A stretch of 64,000 nt of DNA from Alloprevotella sp. Lung230 (GTDB lineage Bacteria; Bacteroidota; Bacteroidia; Bacteroidales; Bacteroidaceae), in assembly GCF_014385435.1 (NCBI RefSeq), contig NZ_JACSUD010000011.1:1-64000 (forward strand), in the 5' to 3' direction. The notes under the pieces were generated by a model. It saw only the letters and a program-made list of their open reading frames with translations, had not been told where the DNA came from and did no database searches. The position numbers were made by a program, and so were the translations under genes. Below, in pieces: positions 18,292 to 26,610 of this stretch (positions within the stretch are counted from its first letter, which is position 1; the number at the start of each line of letters is the position of its first letter).

Positions 18292-18924
18292 ATGTCTACC
18301 ATCGCCCATCAATTTGCCGAACTCCTTCTCGACGTTCAGTGCATCAAACTCCAACCCGAACAGCCCTTCACTTGGGCCAGCGGATGGCTCAGTCCTTTCT
18401 ATTGCGACAATCGAAAGACCCTCGCCTATCCTCACGTTCGCACCTTTGTGAAAGACCAATTGGCCGCCCTCGTTCGTGAGCGCTATCCGCAAGCCACAGC
18501 CATTGCCGGTGTGGCCACAGGTGCCATTGCACAAGGGGCTCTCGTGGCCGATGCCCTTAATCTTCCCATGTGCTACGTTCGTTCCAAGGCCAAGGACCAC
18601 GGTATGGGCAATCTCATCGAAGGCACGCTGCCCGAAGGCGCCAAAGTGGTGGTGGTCGAAGATCTCATTTCCACCGGCGGCAGTTCGTTGAAAGCCGTTG
18701 AGGCGCTCCGTGCCGCCGGATTTGAAGTATTGGGCATGGTGGCCGCTTTCACCTACGGTTTCCCTATCGCTGCCGAAGCCTTTGCCGCTGCGGGCGTTGA
18801 ACTCACCACGCTCACCCACTACGAAGCTGTGGTCGAAACCGCCCTTGCCTCAGGCTACATCAACGAAGCCCATAAGCCCCTCTTGGCGGAATGGCGCGCT
18901 AATCCCGGTGCGTGGGGCAAATAG
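18292..18924 (+). CDS. pyrE: Orotate phosphoribosyltransferase
   Basis: Converts orotate and PRPP to orotidine 5'-phosphate in pyrimidine synthesis. The start MSTIAHQFAELLLDV at 18292 is preferred; the longer in-frame start adds a hydrophobic, non-homologous stretch. The 210-residue protein has the substrate segment FTWASGWLSPFYCDNR and the PRPP-binding motif VVVVEDLISTGGSS (about residues 116-129). It is followed 27 bases later by an SRPBCC protein gene. Confidence 0.95.
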   Translation: MSTIAHQFAELLLDVQCIKLQPEQPFTWASGWLSPFYCDNRKTLAYPHVRTFVKDQLAALVRERYPQATAIAGVATGAIAQGALVADALNLPMCYVRSKAKDHGMGNLIEGTLPEGAKVVVVEDLISTGGSSLKAVEALRAAGFEVLGMVAAFTYGFPIAAEAFAAAGVELTTLTHYEAVVETALASGYINEAHKPLLAEWRANPGAWGK

Positions 18925-18951
18925 GCTTTATTTACAACACATCCTTCTGAC

Positions 18952-19440
18952 ATGACTAAGTACGAATCGCAAATTTACACCATCAATGCGCCGCAGGATC
19001 AGGCTTATGCCCGCATGGCCGACCTCCGCAGTTTTGAGCGCATCAAACTCGCCCTTTCCAATCCCGCAGCGTTGGAGCAAATCCTCGCCCAACTGCCCGA
19101 AGGCAAGATCAAGCCGGAACAGATTGAGCAGGCACGTGAGCAAATCGAGAAAATGGAGTTTACCGAAGACACCCTTTCGGCCGATTCCAAACTGGGTCCC
19201 ATCACGCTGGCCATTGTGGAGCGCGATGCCCCCAAACTCGTGAAACTTACCACGCAAAATGCTCCCGTCAGCGCCACGCTTTGGGTGCAGTTGCTCCCCA
19301 AGGGCGAAGCACAGACGGCACTGAAAGTGACGGTGGGGGCTGAACTCAATTTCTTCATTCGTAAAATGGTGGAAAAGCACCTCAAACAAGCGCCCGACGG
19401 CATTGCTTCTTTCCTGAGCAATGTCTTGGCCGTGGGGTAG
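18952..19440 (+). CDS. SRPBCC-family protein
   Basis: A 162-residue soluble protein of the START/polyketide-cyclase-like superfamily, which forms a helix-grip fold around hydrophobic ligands. The N-terminus (YESQIYTINAPQDQAYARMADL) and the late VTVGAELNFFIRKMVEKHLKQ helix fit small Bacteroidota SRPBCC proteins. It follows pyrE closely and ends just before a strong terminator, so the two likely share a transcript. The ligand is unknown. Confidence 0.75.
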   Translation: MTKYESQIYTINAPQDQAYARMADLRSFERIKLALSNPAALEQILAQLPEGKIKPEQIEQAREQIEKMEFTEDTLSADSKLGPITLAIVERDAPKLVKLTTQNAPVSATLWVQLLPKGEAQTALKVTVGAELNFFIRKMVEKHLKQAPDGIASFLSNVLAVG

Positions 19441-19472
19441 CCCTTTCCGTACCTTCTTCTTTCTCGACAACG

Positions 19473-19520
19473 ACGGAGCGCACCCCTATCCCTTAGAGGT
19501 GCGCTCCGTACTTTTTCTTT
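19473..19520 (+). terminator. Terminator of the pyrE-SRPBCC unit
   Basis: Perfect 12-bp stem ACGGAGCGCACC (19473-19484) with GGTGCGCTCCGT (19498-19509), followed by ACTTTTTCTTTT. Confidence 0.85.
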
Positions 19521-19528
19521 TCGTCCCG

Positions 19529-20095
19529 ATGTTCAAAGCGTTTTTCTCCTTTCTCTGTGCGCTCCTGCTGGGGCTGATGAGTGCCTGCACGAACGATGTG
19601 GTGTCGGTCTATGCTCCGCACCCCGCCTTTCTGCGCTATGCTCCCGTGCCCACAGCGCCTCCGTTGCTGTCGGCGCTCAACAGTCCCGGCCAGTGGTGCT
19701 CCATCACCTACACCCACCTACAATACACCATCGCCGCGCCCGGCCACACGTCCATCACCACCCCGGCCACCGCGCTCGATGTCTACGGCCGCCCACGCAG
19801 CATTGCCGGTTTTATCGTGGGTACGCCCTCGCTGCCCGAAGCCACCGGTCTGCATGAAGCCCGGGCTTATGACCTCGTTTGCCCCTCCTGCTATCGGACT
19901 TTGAGCATCGCCCGTGCCCTCACCCTCAGCGCTACTACCCCCGATCGGGCTGACTGCCCGCGTTGTGCCCGCCGCTACAATCTGGCCACAGGCACGCAGG
20001 AAAATGCCCCCAAGGACAACCAAGACAATGCGCCCCTTTATCGCTACCGCTTGGCCTACAATCCCGCCCAAGGCGTGATGGTCATCCAAAATTGA
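19529..20095 (+). CDS. Cys4 Rieske-like/zinc-ribbon lipoprotein
   Basis: A 188-residue lipoprotein: MFKAFFSFLCALLLGLMSAC carries a lipobox (MSAC). The start at 19529 is preferred over an upstream in-frame start because a terminator occupies 19473-19520. Near the C-terminus two Cys pairs, CPSC (118-121) and CPRC (143-146), lie about 25 residues apart in a context (ARAYDLVCPSC ... CPRCARRYNLATG) resembling Bacteroidota lipoproteins with a Rieske-like fold. In Rieske proteins each pair is Cys-His, so here the site may bind zinc rather than a 2Fe-2S cluster. The function is unknown. Confidence 0.7.
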   Translation: MFKAFFSFLCALLLGLMSACTNDVVSVYAPHPAFLRYAPVPTAPPLLSALNSPGQWCSITYTHLQYTIAAPGHTSITTPATALDVYGRPRSIAGFIVGTPSLPEATGLHEARAYDLVCPSCYRTLSIARALTLSATTPDRADCPRCARRYNLATGTQENAPKDNQDNAPLYRYRLAYNPAQGVMVIQN

Positions 20096-20143
20096 CCCTT
20101 CGCCTAAAAACTCTGCAATCTTCCTCTGTTCTCCTCGTTCTGC

Positions 20144-20241
20144 AAAAAATAAGACCGTACCCGAAGCTAAAAAGCTGGGCGCGGTCTTTTAGGTTGAAAA
20201 ACCTTCGGCATATAGCCTTATTGTGATAAGATGTATAATCG
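20144..20241 (-). ncRNA. tracrRNA of the type II-C CRISPR system
   Basis: Trans-activating RNA that pairs with the crRNA repeat and binds Cas9. On the minus strand its 5' part (20243-20220) is an anti-repeat. Against the first 24 bases of the CRISPR repeat, 18 positions are Watson-Crick pairs and 2 are G-U; an internal U-U/U-U mismatch at repeat positions 9-10 forms the usual bulge. It is followed by a nexus-like hairpin GGC-UAUAU-GCC, a hairpin AGGUU-UUUC-AACCU, and a terminator with stem AAGACCG/CGGTCTT (20188-20182 with 20157-20151) and six Ts. A TTTG-N19-TATTTTTG promoter lies just upstream. The 5' end is inferred from the promoter. Confidence 0.88.
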
Positions 20242-20245
20242 CGAG

Positions 20246-20276
20246 CAAAAATAAGCAGAAAAAGTGATTCTTCAAA
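20246..20276 (-). promoter_or_regulatory. Promoter of the tracrRNA
   Basis: On the minus strand TTTG (20276-20273), exactly 19 bases, then TATTTTTG (20253-20246). This fits TTTG-N19-TAnnTTTG and places the transcript start at about 20240, at the beginning of the anti-repeat. Confidence 0.82.
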
Positions 20277-20292
20277 ACTTTTTAAACAAAAA

Positions 20293-20324
20293 ATTGTGGG
20301 GATAGAAAAATAAGTGTACTTTTG
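20293..20324 (+). promoter_or_regulatory. Promoter of cas9-cas1-cas2
   Basis: ATTG (20293-20296), 20 bases, TACTTTTG (20317-20324). The predicted transcript start near 20331 gives a leader of about 95 bases before the cas9 ATG. It is back to back with the tracrRNA promoter. Confidence 0.7.
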
Positions 20325-20425
20325 TGCTGTGAGAATGTGCTTTTTTGTGTTCTCTGGTTCTCTTTTGACGATACAACCTACTTACCATTTACAATCTCCT
20401 CATCATCTAATTTCCATATTTTTCT

Positions 20426-23400
20426 ATGCAACGAGTTTTAGGCATCGATACCGGCACCAACAGCCTTGGATGGGCTGTCGTAGATCGCAACGCCAATGAA
20501 CAAGGCGACTACGCTTTGATTGATAAAGGCGTCGTTATTTTCGAAGAAGGCGTGAACAAGGGCAAGGAATCTTCTAAGGCGGCCGAACGCACCGGGCATC
20601 ATGCTCTTAGAACCGGCTATTTTCGTCGCCGACTGCGCAAAATCGAAACCCTGAAAGTGCTGATTGCCCACGAGCTTTGTCCGGCATTGAGTGAGGAGGA
20701 CCTGCACCGCTGGAGAACAAAGAAGATCTATCCCTTGACAAAAGACTTCATGGCGTGGCAAAGTACGAACGAGCATGAAGGACGGAATCCCTATGCCTGC
20801 CGCCATCGGTGCCTACACGAACAACTCAATCTTGAAGACACGGCCGACCGCTTCGTGTTGGGTCGTGCGCTCTATCATCTCTCCCAACGAAGAGGCTTTT
20901 TGAGCAACCGTTTGGACAGTACGCCCGAAAAAGAGTCGGGGGCAGTCAAGGAGGGCATCAAAGATCTTTCGGCCGAAATGCAAAAAGCGGGTATGGAGTA
21001 TTTGGGTGATTATTTCTACCACCTTTATGCTACAAAGGGCAACACCGTGCGCCTACGTGCGCGTTACACCCATCGCGAGGAGCATTATTATAAAGAGTTT
21101 CAAGCCATCTGCAGAAAGCAGCAGCTCCCCCAATCTCTGTGTAAAGCCTTGGAGCGCGCCCTTTATTTCCAACGTCCTTTGCGTTCGCAACGACAAACAG
21201 TGGGGAAGTGCCCCTTCGAACCCAACAAGTCACGGTGCGCCCTGTCGCATCCGGCCTATGAGGAGTTTCGGATGCTCCAGTTTGTCAACAACATCAAAGT
21301 GGTGGACATCGATGCTGCCACCGACCCGCTTGGCGAGCAGAAAAAACTCCCTATGCGCCCACTCAATCCGGAGGAGCGAGCACTGGCCATCAGTCGTTTC
21401 ACCTTGAAATCGCACGCATCAAAATCGACCATCGACTTTGAAGACATTGCCAAAGCGATTGCCGGCAGGGGACAGTATCAGCATATTTCGGACCCCGGCG
21501 AACGTGCCTACCGCTTCAACTATCGTATGAAGCAAGGGTTTGCCCCTTCTCGTACCACCATTGCACTTCGCCAACTATTTGGTGAAGACTATCGCGCCGG
21601 TATTGCCGAATGTTACACCCAAAACACCCATCGCGACAACACACCCAAAACTTTGGACGAGATGGTGACCGATGTGTGGAACATCCTTTACTCCGTAGAA
21701 GAAGACAAACATGTGGTGCGTTGGGCAAAGCGCTACCTACAATTGTCGGATAAAGAGGCTGAGCAGTTTTCTGAAATTCGTTTGATTTCCGGTTTTGCAA
21801 GTTTGAGTCTTAGCGCCATTCAGAAGATGCTGCCTTTCTTGCGAGAAGGCTATCTCTATTCTCACGCCGCGTTCTTGGCCAATGTATCTACCATCGTGGG
21901 GAGTCAGACTTGGACAGCACACCAAGATGAGATTTTGCACGATATCCGTTGTATTTTCTCCGATGAAAGCATCCGCGGAAACGATGGCGTCTCACAAGCC
22001 ATCAAGGATTATCTCAAAGACAATTGGACCGATGAGCCGGGGGCGACCGATCGACTCTACCACCCCTCGCAACTGGAAGTATATCCCGACGCCAAGCGCA
22101 ATGCGCAAGGCATTCTGCAACTGGGGTCGCCACGCACTTCGTCCATCCGCAACCCCATGGCGATGCGTTCGCTTCACGAAGTGCGCAAACTCATAAACTT
22201 CCTGCTGCGTGAGGGGCTCATCACGCCCCAGACGGAGGTGCACATAGAGTATGCGCGTGAACTGAACGATTCCAACAAGCGCGCGGCCATCAGAGATTGG
22301 CAAAAAGATCAAGAAAAACTTCGTGCCAAGGCAGTGAAAGAGGTGAGTGCCGTGCTCAAAGGAGGTACGCCCACGGAAATGGACATTTTGAAATATCAGT
22401 TGTGGGAAGAACAAGGACGTTATTGTTTGTATACAGGAGATCAAATTGCGCCCAGCGACTTCCTCTGCGCCAATCCCCTTTACGATATTGAGCACACCAT
22501 TCCCCGCAGTGTGGGTGGAGATAGTACCAAAGAAAACCTTACGCTTTGCAATCGTCGCTTCAATCGCGAAGTGAAACAGGCCAAACTGCCCACAGAACTG
22601 GCAAACTACGAAGACATCAAAGAGCGCCTGGAACCCTGGCGTGAGAAAGTGGAGAAACTGCGGAAGGCGCTCGACAAAGCGCGCACTTTCCAAGGCATGA
22701 CGAAGAAGGCAAAAGATGACACCATCCAGAAACGCCACAAACTCAAGATGGAACTCGACTACTGGGAGGGTAAGTTGCGTCGCTTTGAGATGACGGAAGT
22801 GCCCGAAGGCTTCAGTCTGCGTCAAGGTATAGGGATTGGGTTGATCAGCAAATATGCCGGTCTGTTCTTGAAATCACTTTTCAAATCCGAACATCTTGAC
22901 CGCAATGGAAAGAAAGTGCCCAATGTACGTGTGATTAAAAGCCCGCTTACAGCAGAGTTCCGCCGTTTGTGGGAACTGCAGGAAGATTATGAAAAGAAGT
23001 CGCGCGACAATCACGTGCACCATTGCATCGATGCCATCACGATTGCCTGTATCGGTGCTGCAGAAGCACGAGATATGGCTGAGTTTTATCGCGCAGAAGA
23101 GGCGATGCGTTGGGGACGTTCCGGCAAACCGCATTTCCGCAAACCATGGGCTACCTTCACTGAAGATGTTAAAGCCATCGCTCAAGATCTCCTTGTGGTG
23201 CACCATACCGCCGACAATCTGAACAAAGCAGCGCGGAGAAGGGTCAAGGGGAGTGATGGCAAACTTCACCTCTCCATCAGCGACTCTGCGCGGGCGAGCC
23301 TGCACAACGACACGTATTATGGTGCCATTCAACAAGGAGATATAGTGCGCTATGTGCAGCGTCGTCCATTGTCGGGTATGAAAGAAACCGATATTAAAAA

Positions 23401-24100
23401 CATCATCGATGATGCTGTGCGCGAAAAGGTGGAAACCGCCATTCAAAAATGGGGAAGCCTTGCCAAAGCCATTGAACAAGGTATCTTTATGAACGAGGAA
23501 AAAGGGATACGCATTCAAAAAGTGCGCTGCTATGCACCATCTAAATACTCTAATTTAGCGCATATTCGTACCCACCGCGATGAGTCTCGCCATGATTATA
23601 AACGTACTTTCCATGTTGCTCCCGATGGTAACTATATGCTTGCCATTTATGAAGGCAAGGTAGGTTCCCGCATCAAACGCTCATCGCAAATCCTATCCTA
23701 CCTCGAAGCCACCAAACTTTTCAAAAAAGGAGCAACTCGTTCCACATTGTTTCCTGCAACCTACGAGGGACTGAATTTGAAATACACCCTTACCAAAGGA
23801 CAAATGGTACTATTGCTCAATGAAGGAGAAGAACATTTGGACTTCAGTAACAAGAAGCTGCTGGCTCAACGATTGTTTGAAGTGGTTGGAATAGCGTATG
23901 AAGTAGCAGCAAAACGAGGTTTTATTACGTTAAAACATCACCAAGAGGCTAAACCCTCTGGAGAGTTGCAGTTTCAAAAAGGTTCTTTTTCATCCGAATC
24001 TTGGAGAAGCACATATATACAAGCTCATACTCAATTCCGTGCGCTCATCGAAGGACGAGATTTTCTCATTTCCAACGATGGAAAAATCAGCCCCCGATGA
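20426..24100 (+). CDS. cas9: CRISPR-associated endonuclease Cas9 (type II-C)
   Basis: RNA-guided DNA endonuclease, 1224 residues. RuvC-I is at the N-terminus (VLGIDTGTNSLGWAVVD, catalytic D8), followed by an Arg-rich bridge helix (HALRTGYFRRRLRKIETL). RuvC-II has E608 in VHIEYAREL. The HNH domain has H690 (YDIEHTIPRS) and N713, the spacing seen in other Cas9s; the Asp usually before the catalytic His is Glu (E689). RuvC-III has H865, H866 and D869 (HHCIDAI). The C-terminal third would hold the wedge and PAM-interacting domains. Its stop overlaps the cas1 start (ATGA). With only cas1 and cas2 downstream and no csn2 or cas4, the locus is subtype II-C. The PAM cannot be read from sequence. Confidence 0.98.
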   Translation: MQRVLGIDTGTNSLGWAVVDRNANEQGDYALIDKGVVIFEEGVNKGKESSKAAERTGHHALRTGYFRRRLRKIETLKVLIAHELCPALSEEDLHRWRTKKIYPLTKDFMAWQSTNEHEGRNPYACRHRCLHEQLNLEDTADRFVLGRALYHLSQRRGFLSNRLDSTPEKESGAVKEGIKDLSAEMQKAGMEYLGDYFYHLYATKGNTVRLRARYTHREEHYYKEFQAICRKQQLPQSLCKALERALYFQRPLRSQRQTVGKCPFEPNKSRCALSHPAYEEFRMLQFVNNIKVVDIDAATDPLGEQKKLPMRPLNPEERALAISRFTLKSHASKSTIDFEDIAKAIAGRGQYQHISDPGERAYRFNYRMKQGFAPSRTTIALRQLFGEDYRAGIAECYTQNTHRDNTPKTLDEMVTDVWNILYSVEEDKHVVRWAKRYLQLSDKEAEQFSEIRLISGFASLSLSAIQKMLPFLREGYLYSHAAFLANVSTIVGSQTWTAHQDEILHDIRCIFSDESIRGNDGVSQAIKDYLKDNWTDEPGATDRLYHPSQLEVYPDAKRNAQGILQLGSPRTSSIRNPMAMRSLHEVRKLINFLLREGLITPQTEVHIEYARELNDSNKRAAIRDWQKDQEKLRAKAVKEVSAVLKGGTPTEMDILKYQLWEEQGRYCLYTGDQIAPSDFLCANPLYDIEHTIPRSVGGDSTKENLTLCNRRFNREVKQAKLPTELANYEDIKERLEPWREKVEKLRKALDKARTFQGMTKKAKDDTIQKRHKLKMELDYWEGKLRRFEMTEVPEGFSLRQGIGIGLISKYAGLFLKSLFKSEHLDRNGKKVPNVRVIKSPLTAEFRRLWELQEDYEKKSRDNHVHHCIDAITIACIGAAEARDMAEFYRAEEAMRWGRSGKPHFRKPWATFTEDVKAIAQDLLVVHHTADNLNKAARRRVKGSDGKLHLSISDSARASLHNDTYYGAIQQGDIVRYVQRRPLSGMKETDIKNIIDDAVREKVETAIQKWGSLAKAIEQGIFMNEEKGIRIQKVRCYAPSKYSNLAHIRTHRDESRHDYKRTFHVAPDGNYMLAIYEGKVGSRIKRSSQILSYLEATKLFKKGATRSTLFPATYEGLNLKYTLTKGQMVLLLNEGEEHLDFSNKKLLAQRLFEVVGIAYEVAAKRGFITLKHHQEAKPSGELQFQKGSFSSESWRSTYIQAHTQFRALIEGRDFLISNDGKISPR

Positions 24101-24984
24101 AACGTGTGCTGGTTTTCACCCATCCGTGCCGGCTTAAACTGCATTTGAGCCAAATCGTCATTACTCGCGAAGAGGAGGAAGAGCGCAAAGTGCCCATAGA
24201 AGATGTAGGTCTATTACTATTGGAGCATCAGCAAATCTCCATTACCCTTCCCTTGCTCAATGCACTTGCCGATGCCGATGTGGCGGTCGTCATTTGCGAT
24301 GAGGGGCATGTTCCCAACATCTACTGCCAAAGTATGAACAGCCATAGTTTGCAGGGCGAACAACTCCAACAGCAAATCGATGCAGGACGGGTGCTCAACA
24401 AACAGCTGTGGCAGCAAATCATTTCGCAAAAGATTGCCAATCAGGCTGCCGTACTCACTACAGTTGGGCAATCTCCACTTTCGCTCATTCACCTCTCCCG
24501 TCATGTAAAAAGTGGCGACGCAGATAATAAAGAAGGGCAGGCAGCCCGCATCTACTGGCCCCTACTAATGGGAAGCGATTTTCGCCGAGAGCGCGAGGCA
24601 AAGGGTGTCAATGCCTTGCTCAACTATGGTTACGCCATCCTGCGTGCCGCTACAATTCGTGCTTTAATCAGCTCTGGTCTGCTCCCGGCTTTGGGTATTT
24701 TTCATCACCATCGCAGCAATGCCTATCCTTTGGCCGATGATGTTATGGAGCCTTTTCGCCCTTTTGTTGACCACATTGTTTTCTCTTTGGTAAAAGAGGA
24801 TGAAATGGAATTAACGACTTCTGTCAAACAGCGATTGGTGCGAGTGCTCTTCTCCGATACCATCATCAAGGAAGAACGTTCCCCTTTGATGATAGCCCTC
24901 ACGCGTACCACCGCTTCATTGGCTAATTCATACGCAGAAAAGTCTCCTCTCCTCCTTCTTCCCTCTTTTGTGGAAATGGGGTAA
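24097..24984 (+). CDS. cas1: CRISPR-associated integrase Cas1
   Basis: Cas1 is the metal-dependent integrase that inserts new spacers together with Cas2. The start MKRVLVFTHPCRLKLHLSQ at 24097 overlaps the cas9 stop; longer in-frame starts lie inside cas9. The protein is 295 residues. Likely metal ligands are E146 (in NKEGQAARIYW), the His run H203-H205 (IFHHHRSN) and E218 (DDVMEPFRP), in the order expected for Cas1. Translational coupling to cas9 is suggested by the 4-base overlap. Confidence 0.97.
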   Translation: MKRVLVFTHPCRLKLHLSQIVITREEEEERKVPIEDVGLLLLEHQQISITLPLLNALADADVAVVICDEGHVPNIYCQSMNSHSLQGEQLQQQIDAGRVLNKQLWQQIISQKIANQAAVLTTVGQSPLSLIHLSRHVKSGDADNKEGQAARIYWPLLMGSDFRREREAKGVNALLNYGYAILRAATIRALISSGLLPALGIFHHHRSNAYPLADDVMEPFRPFVDHIVFSLVKEDEMELTTSVKQRLVRVLFSDTIIKEERSPLMIALTRTTASLANSYAEKSPLLLLPSFVEMG

Positions 24985-25029
24985 GACTTCTTCTCTCGGC
25001 TTCACCATTCCTCTTAATTTCTCCCCATT

Positions 25030-25368
25030 ATGTCTGAGGTTAGATTAAATGCTTATCATATCATGTGGCTGATAGCAATGTTCGATTTACCCACCATGAC
25101 AAAGAAAGAGCGCAAAGATGCTGCGCTTTTCCGTAAGAATTTAGAGCAAGATGGGTTTGTGATGTTTCAGTTTAGTGTCTACATGCGTTTCTGTGCCTCG
25201 CTTGAAAGCGCAGAGGTTCATCTCGAGCGTGTACGCCTGTCTGTCCCAGATCATGGGAAGGTGAGTATCCTTACGATTACCGACCGACAATATGGCAATA
25301 TCGTCAACATTTGGGGAGCTATCGAGAAAAAGAAAACGCCTCAACCCATACAACTGGAATTTTTTTAG
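25030..25368 (+). CDS. cas2: CRISPR-associated protein Cas2
   Basis: A 112-residue partner of Cas1 in spacer acquisition. The first beta strand and metal-binding Asp lie in IAMFDLPTMTKKERK (about residues 15-29), and FVMFQFSVYMRFCAS is the second conserved segment. It lies 45 bases after cas1 and 92 bases before the first CRISPR repeat. Confidence 0.96.
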   Translation: MSEVRLNAYHIMWLIAMFDLPTMTKKERKDAALFRKNLEQDGFVMFQFSVYMRFCASLESAEVHLERVRLSVPDHGKVSILTITDRQYGNIVNIWGAIEKKKTPQPIQLEFF

Positions 25369-25460
25369 TAATTTTGCCAAGATAAGATACTTACATTTCC
25401 ACTTCTTAGAGAACTCTGCACTTGTTATTTCATTGTCTTTTAAACCTTTGCATTTCCTAC
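25369..25460 (+). promoter_or_regulatory. CRISPR leader with -7 box
   Basis: This short A/T-rich stretch between cas2 and the first repeat begins with TAATTTTG (25369-25376), a match to the Bacteroidota -7 element, so pre-crRNA is probably made rightward from here. No good -33 element is seen. The degenerate repeat at the opposite end of the array also places the leader on this side. Confidence 0.6.
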
Positions 25461-26336
25461 GTTGTGGTTTGATGTATAACCGCCAATAGAAACACTTGAA
25501 GCGTCTACGACTCCATTGGCAAGACGGTTGTGGTTTGATGTATAACCGCCAATAGAAACACTTCGCGCTGCAAATTTAGCAAACAACTTACGGTTGTGGT
25601 TTGATGTATAACCGCCAATAGAAACACTCACTTCCCGGATCGTCTCCCCGAGATGAAGGTTGTGGTTTGATGTATAACCGCCAATAGAAACACTCAGTCG
25701 TAACCGAGTATGACGTGGATTATAGTTGTGGTTTGATGTATAACCGCCAATAGAAACACTAATCACTCGTACTAATGTCACCCTTGTTCAGTTGTGGTTT
25801 GATGTATAACCGCCAATAGAAACACTCAATCTCATTACGTTCCTTACCAAGCTTGGTTGTGGTTTGATGTATAACCGCCAATAGAAACACTAAATGTAAC
25901 CCCACTTTGTAATCCCACGTGGTTGTGGTTTGATGTATAACCGCCAATAGAAACACTGCCATCGGTTCAGTCGTCCCAGTCATCGGGTTGTGGTTTGATG
26001 TATAACCGCCAATAGAAACACTGAAGCCGTCATATTCTCTTTACGCCAATCGGTTGTGGTTTGATGTATAACCGCCAATAGAAACACTGCATGTGATGGT
26101 GGTCGTGAGCAAGAGCGAGTTGTGGTTTGATGTATAACCGCCAATAGAAACACTCAAATAGTTGAAATCATGAAGAAATCACCGTTGTGGTTTGATGTAT
26201 AACCGCCAATAGAAACACTGATGCTCGCCCAGGCTGGTCTTACCGAGTCGTTGTGGTTTGATGTATAACCGCCAATAGAAACACTGGAAATATGGACAGA
26301 TAAACTCCGTATTCTGTTGTGGTTTGATGTATAACC
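25461..26336 (+). CRISPR. Type II-C CRISPR array: 13 full repeats, 13 spacers, one truncated repeat
   Basis: The 36-base repeat begins GTTGTGGTTTGATGTA and ends CAATAGAAACACT. Full copies start at 25461, 25527, 25593, 25659, 25725, 25791, 25856, 25922, 25987, 26053, 26119, 26184 and 26250 and are identical by eye. Spacers are 30 bases, except three of 29 (after the copies at 25791, 25922 and 26119). The last copy (26316-26336) keeps only the first 21 bases. The plus strand is the crRNA sense: as in other type II systems, the 5' half of the repeat (GTTG...) follows each spacer and pairs with the tracrRNA. Small ORFs across the array are artefacts. Confidence 0.99.
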
Positions 26337-26610
26337 CGGTAAGGCGAGCGGAAAAGTAGCAAAAGATATTTGAACAGATTTGTTGGATTTCTCACTCGAC
26401 AGAGCGATCCCAAAAGGAGTGTCCTATGGACGGAAATCGAACAAATCTGTTCAAATCAAACAAATCGGAATGTTTTCGTTCAGCCGAACGTACTGAGACG
26501 AAAGAGGAGTTTTGAGCAATTCCGTGACGAGAAAACATCTGTAAAACGAATGTTTTCGTAGGATGAATCGGGACGAATACGCTGCTCGCGACATCGGGTT
26601 TCTGCTTATC
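26337..26610. other. Region downstream of the CRISPR array with a long inverted repeat
   Basis: No gene is supported. A 17-base perfect inverted repeat has arms at 26368-26384 (ATTTGAACAGATTTGTT) and 26440-26456. It extends to about 24 bases with one mismatch, around a 55-base loop. It may be a remnant of an insertion sequence end or a structured RNA. Confidence 0.5.

Noticed and set aside
25440-25983. ORFs across the CRISPR array on the minus strand
   Set aside because: They translate the repeats (VSIGGYTSNHN-type periodic peptides) and are artefacts of the 66-base periodicity.
26316-26336. Truncated last CRISPR repeat as a tracrRNA anti-repeat
   Set aside because: Read on the minus strand it would be a perfect 21-base anti-repeat, but it leads straight into spacer and repeat DNA with no nexus or terminator. 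The copy at 20220-20243 has all expected parts.
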